Shown in pieces: positions 60,570 through 64,000 of a stretch of 64,000 nucleotides of DNA. Position 1 is the first letter of the stretch. The number at the start of each line of letters is the position of its first letter. The notes under the pieces are model-generated. The model was not told the DNA's origin and made no database searches. It saw only the letters and a list, made by a program, of their open reading frames with translations. Position numbers and translations under genes: made by a program. The DNA lies in the NCBI GenBank assembly GCA_964058845.1, contig CAXKVR010000256.1, positions 58,371 to 122,370 on the forward strand, read 5' to 3'. The stretch comes from Carex sylvatica. Its lineage: Eukaryota; Streptophyta; Magnoliopsida; Poales; Cyperaceae.

Positions 60570-60971
60570 AACTGTTAATGTTTAATTGAATTTACATAAT
60601 TAGTCTTTCATGTCACTCATAATTAGTTTAATTGTTCAAATTGTTGGGCACAACTTTTAACAATTTTAGTATTATTAGTTACCTTTTCACTAGAATATTT
60701 ACTGTTTTCAATATCCTTATAAGCATGATATTATGAAACCAAATTAAATATAAAGAAAACTAGGACTTGTCTCAAATTTATGCATGCTCCAGAAACAAAC
60801 AGAAAAACCTCTTTTAATCACAGAAGAATGAATTTCATTGCTTTGCCAGTATCAACAAAATTACTGGAACTACTCACTTTCTTTTATTGTTATTGTCGGT
60901 TATTGCTTTATTATTACGACTGAAATTTTCCTTCTTTTTCCCATTATTTTTTATTTATTTATTTTACTTAG

Positions 60972-61954
60972 GTACAAAACCCTGCAACCGGTGATGTTAT
61001 TGCAAGTGTTCCATGCATGGGGGCCAAAGAAACTGCCGATGCCATTTCTTCAGCATATACTACCTATACTTGTATGTTATTTCCATTCTTAAACTCTTTT
61101 TTTCCTTGTACAAATGGATCTAAAATTCTAACTAAACAATGAAAAATGACCTCATTAAAAGAACGTGTACCAGCATGCGTGGAGTTCGCTCCAGTTTTAC
61201 AAACAGTAAAAAAAAAGACAAAAACAAACCAACAAACATGCTAAAGTCATTGTTTTGTATTTTTTTTTTTTGTTATATTTAAGCTTGAAGCAAAACTGAC
61301 GGCAGCTGAAAGAAGCAAATCTCTGAGAAACTGGTATTACATTGTCTGGTTTTTTTTAAGAAAAAAGGACTTTGGGGTGGTTTTATTCATCATGTCCTCC
61401 CCTTCATAACCTTTGTAATTATCAATTATATATCTATGAATAGAACTGTGGTAATATAGTTAGTATGAGTATATTTATTAGTGATTTACGATGTACTGTA
61501 ACTCCTAAATTGGGTATATGCAATTAGAAATTATTTTTCTGAAAGAGTTGATGCTTTGACTGTTTCAATGATTGAACACAAGGATGAGCTAGCACAACCA
61601 ATCACACTTGAACAAGGAAAACCTCTAACGGAGGCTCTTGGTGAGGTACAAATTTAATTTTATTAACTCTATGTAATAAGCTTTGCTATCTTAACTCTCT
61701 ACTGCACAATTGCATGGCATTTGAAGGTTTTTCAGGGACATGGAAGTTCTCTGTGTTATCTTTTCCTAATTTGGAAAGTTTTGTATGCCTATGAATGCGC
61801 TTAGTTAACATATGGTTATTAAATTTTTTACTGTCTCCATCTGTAGGTAAACTATGGGGCTAGCTTCATTGAATTTTTTGCTGAGGCAAAACGCATATAT
61901 GGTGACATTATCCCAGCTCCATTATCTGACCGTCGGCTTCTTGTGCTAAAACAG
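60972..61954 (+). pseudogene. succinic-semialdehyde dehydrogenase (ALDH5F) internal exons, captured by CACTA
   Basis: Exons: 60972-61071 (VQNPATGDVIASVPCMGAKE, then TADAISSAY), 61284-61333 (KLTAAERSKSLRNW), one ending at 61645 (MIEHKDELAQPITLEQGKPL, then TEALGE) and 61847-61954 ([20 protein letters not shown], then [16 protein letters not shown]). This is the N-terminal NAD(P)-binding side of plant mitochondrial SSADH, which oxidises succinic semialdehyde in the GABA shunt. The catalytic Cys/Glu half is absent. Joining the first two exons at the visible splice sites makes TGA the first full codon and shifts the frame, and the third exon lacks a clean acceptor, so the copy is non-functional. 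One Glu of the usual AEEAKR is missing. Orientation matches the HCF106 piece. Confidence 0.85.
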
Positions 61955-62073
61955 GTTGGCAAACTGTTTCTAATCTTCTTTTCTCTTTCCAATTTTTTTT
62001 AGAAAATGTCTGTAATGATTAAAGAAATTAGTGTTAAATACATTTTTTTCATTTTCTTGTTGGGACTAAAGCA

Positions 62074-62292
62074 TTTTTTTAAGCCCATTTTTAGAGTCCA
62101 CTTTAAGCAGGCATGATATGTTAGATGCGCTACTCATAACATGCCAGTAGTTCATGCAGACCATTTATTTTTTCTTTCAACTGAGATTACTCGCTTGTCA
62201 GAAAGTTTTTATTACAAGTCTTGCTTTGCTGGTATTTTCTTGTTAGGACTAAAGTATTTTTTTAAGCCCATTTCTAAGTCCACTTTAATTTT
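62074..62292 (+). repeat. local duplication inside the CACTA element
   Basis: 'ggactaaagcatttttttaa' with 'gcccatttttagagtccac' (about 62083) recurs as 'ggactaaagtatttttttaa' with 'gcccatttctaagtccac' (about 62246), about 160 bp apart. Non-coding, in what was SSADH intron or filler. Confidence 0.75.
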
Positions 62293-63385
62293 TCACTGCT
62301 AGATGTGGTACTTGTAAAGATCAGTCGGTACTTGAAACCAGTTGGTGCTTGTTGAAACCGTATCACTGGTACATAAACAAGGACAGTGAATCTGATCAAT
62401 TGCTAGTATGGTGTGAGGAATCCCTCGTTCTAAGATTTCTGATATTTGTTTTTTCTTGTTATAATTTGTAAATCTTTACTTTTTAAATATTTTTTATGGA
62501 TGATTATTTATTGCCTAATATAAATTCTGTTGCTAAGCAATTTTTTATGATTGTGCTATGAAATATTGGTGGTTTCTTTGATAATAAGTATGTGTAATAT
62601 CTTTTTATCCTGATATGTAATATTAATTTTTTTGATTTAAATTTCTTGTCATAATATGTAATGCATTGTATATGGATTTACAAAATGTTGGTTCTAAAAA
62701 AAAAAAAAAAAAAAGAGAATCAAGATCGGTTGTTTTAAACAACTGATCTTAATAATACTAATCTGGATCGATTTTTACAAATAACTGATCCTAATTCAAA
62801 CTTTTAGGATTGGTTGTTTAACCGATTCAGATTAGTTTAGTATTAGTATCGCCTGGATCAAGATCGGTTAAATTCCAATCCTAATGTGCGTAAATAATCG
62901 ATCTTAATTTCAGTTTTTTCACTAGTGCATGTAGGGTGGAATCATTTTCATATCCATATCCTACCCATACTCGTTAATAACTTGCCTTATCCTATCTTAT
63001 CCATACTCGTTAAAATTAGTGGGTAATGAAACGATAGCGAGTGAATAACGAATAATGCAAATATAATAGTTTTATTATTTTTACAAATAAACTATCAAAA
63101 CTTATCATATCATACACATGCAATCACAATTATTAATATAAAATTAAAACAAAAATATGTAATCAGTTCCAACTAATAATTTTTTATAAAGCAAAAATAA
63201 ATCAAAATCACAAATATTTTTTTCTGATAAATTAAATTTGTTAACTAAATAACAAAATATTATTCTTAATATAAAGTACGTATATTTTCTCATGATATAA
63301 TTTATTTTATATAATTACCCATTACCCAACGGGTACAAAATAGTTTTTATTTGTATCCATACCTGTTTATCTAACGAAAATAATC

Positions 63386-64000
63386 TTTGAATACGTTTGG
63401 ATGCACTCTAGAATAGCGAGAATAGCTACTATTTAAGAATAACAAATAAGAATAGCATGGTAAGAGAATAGTGCTAACTCAAGCTATTTGAAATAGTGAA
63501 AAAGTTGTTTGGATTGCATATTTGGAATAGGATTTAGAGGGAATGAATAAAGTAATAATTTATGTGTTATTTTTTTCAACTAACTCTATTCTTTAATAAC
63601 TATTGCTTGAAACATCTTTTTATTCAATTTAATACCTCAACGTCAAGAGCAATTAAAAATATTTGAAGCCTTGGTCGGGCATCTTAATTAACTGATTCCT
63701 TGCAAATTTATCAAATTCATTTCAAACCGCATAACCTAACACATAATTAAAAAAAATGAATGTAAACCAGTAGATTCTAGAAACAGTACAACTGCTTTGA
63801 ATATGCAAATATATTAATATACATATAACAAGTATAGATGAACAATAGAAACTTGTAAACCAGTAGATTCTTGTACAACATAAATTACAGACATACATAA
63901 ATTCAAGCTTAAGCATCCAACTTTGGAGCATAATTAATCAATTCATAATTCTATCTAAAAATGTATCAGCTTATCTCAATATAGTTACTTCTATTTTGAG
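63386..64000. other. intergenic sequence at the right edge
   Basis: Bases 63395-63480 resemble a Tourist-like end ('tttggatgcactct', 'agaatagc'), but no partner end was fixed. No gene seen. Confidence 0.4.

Larger units (their letters stand above)
58777..62927 (+). mobile_element. Pack-CACTA transposon (4151 bp) carrying HCF106 and SSADH exons
   Basis: The left end is CACTAGTGGAGAAACT. The right end, reverse-complemented, is CACTAGTGAAAAAACT; the match extends to 19 of 24 bases. The flanks are CAT on both sides (58774-58776 and 62928-62930), the 3-bp duplication of CACTA elements. Subterminal repeats of 'gaatcggttattataaagaac' type fill 58800-59110, and 'gatcggttgttttaaacaact' type fill 62715-62915. 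No CACTA transposase is present. The interior holds two captured gene pieces with introns, both plus strand. Mobilisation would need an autonomous relative elsewhere. Confidence 0.95.
58752..63385 (+). repeat. dispersed repeat (copy 2), interrupted by the CACTA element
   Basis: 58752-58776 ('agggatgtcaatgggtacg' and 'atacat') and 62931-63385 ('gtagggtggaatcattttca' onward) together match copy 1 at 3878-4460 in the same order and orientation. Removing 58777-62930 restores the 'gggtacgata..gtagggtgg' continuity seen in copy 1. Confidence 0.85.

Noticed and set aside
61284..61333. Continuous SSADH reading frame across the captured exons
   Set aside because: Joining 61071 to 61284 puts TGA first and shifts the conserved frame, so it is reported as a pseudogene.

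Overview
The window is nuclear DNA of a flowering plant. It is AT-rich, its genes are split by GT..AG introns, it carries a eukaryotic tRNA-Pro gene, and most of it is plant transposable-element sequence: copia and gypsy LTR elements, L1-type LINEs, hAT, CACTA, Mutator-type foldback MITEs and Tourist-like MITEs. The species cannot be fixed from the sequence alone.

Two protein-coding genes look complete. One (26046-27557, minus) encodes about 352 aa resembling the DUF6598 family. The other (41709-45628, minus) is a seven-exon bHLH gene of the SPATULA/ALCATRAZ type, about 298 aa. Several other gene pieces are partial: a seed-maturation LEA (SMP) fragment split by a solo LTR (4616-5993), the 3' part of a DRM1/ARP dormancy/auxin-associated gene (6140-7148) with an apparently intact tRNA-Pro(UGG) gene in its intron, a short telomere-repeat-binding (TRFL-like) fragment (8239-8666), and the 3' half of a RAE1 mRNA-export WD40 gene (22637-24636).

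The most striking object is a 4151-bp CACTA transposon (58777-62927) with matched termini, subterminal repeats and a 3-bp target duplication. It carries 5' exons of HCF106 (thylakoid TatB) followed in the same orientation by internal exons of succinic-semialdehyde dehydrogenase. It is a Pack-CACTA that has shuffled two organellar-protein genes, and it sits inside an older dispersed repeat whose second copy lies at about 3878-4490. The HCF106 part still has an open spliced frame of about 162 aa.

Layout: 1-5 kb decayed retroelements and small repeats; 4.6-8.7 kb gene fragments; 9-15 kb possible solo LTR and a decayed LINE; 15.6-17.6 kb array of about 360-bp tandem repeats; 18.7-20.6 kb hAT element with perfect 8-bp target duplication; 21-25.9 kb foldback MITEs and the RAE1 fragment; 26-27.6 kb DUF6598-like gene; 28.7-37.5 kb nested LTR cluster with three arrays of a 78-bp (26-codon) repeat; 41.7-45.6 kb bHLH gene; 47-57 kb gypsy, LINE, MITE and LTR relics; 58.7-63.4 kb nested CACTA. 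The genes form no operon or shared pathway; the region is an intergenic retroelement landscape with a few genes and several transposon-moved gene pieces.
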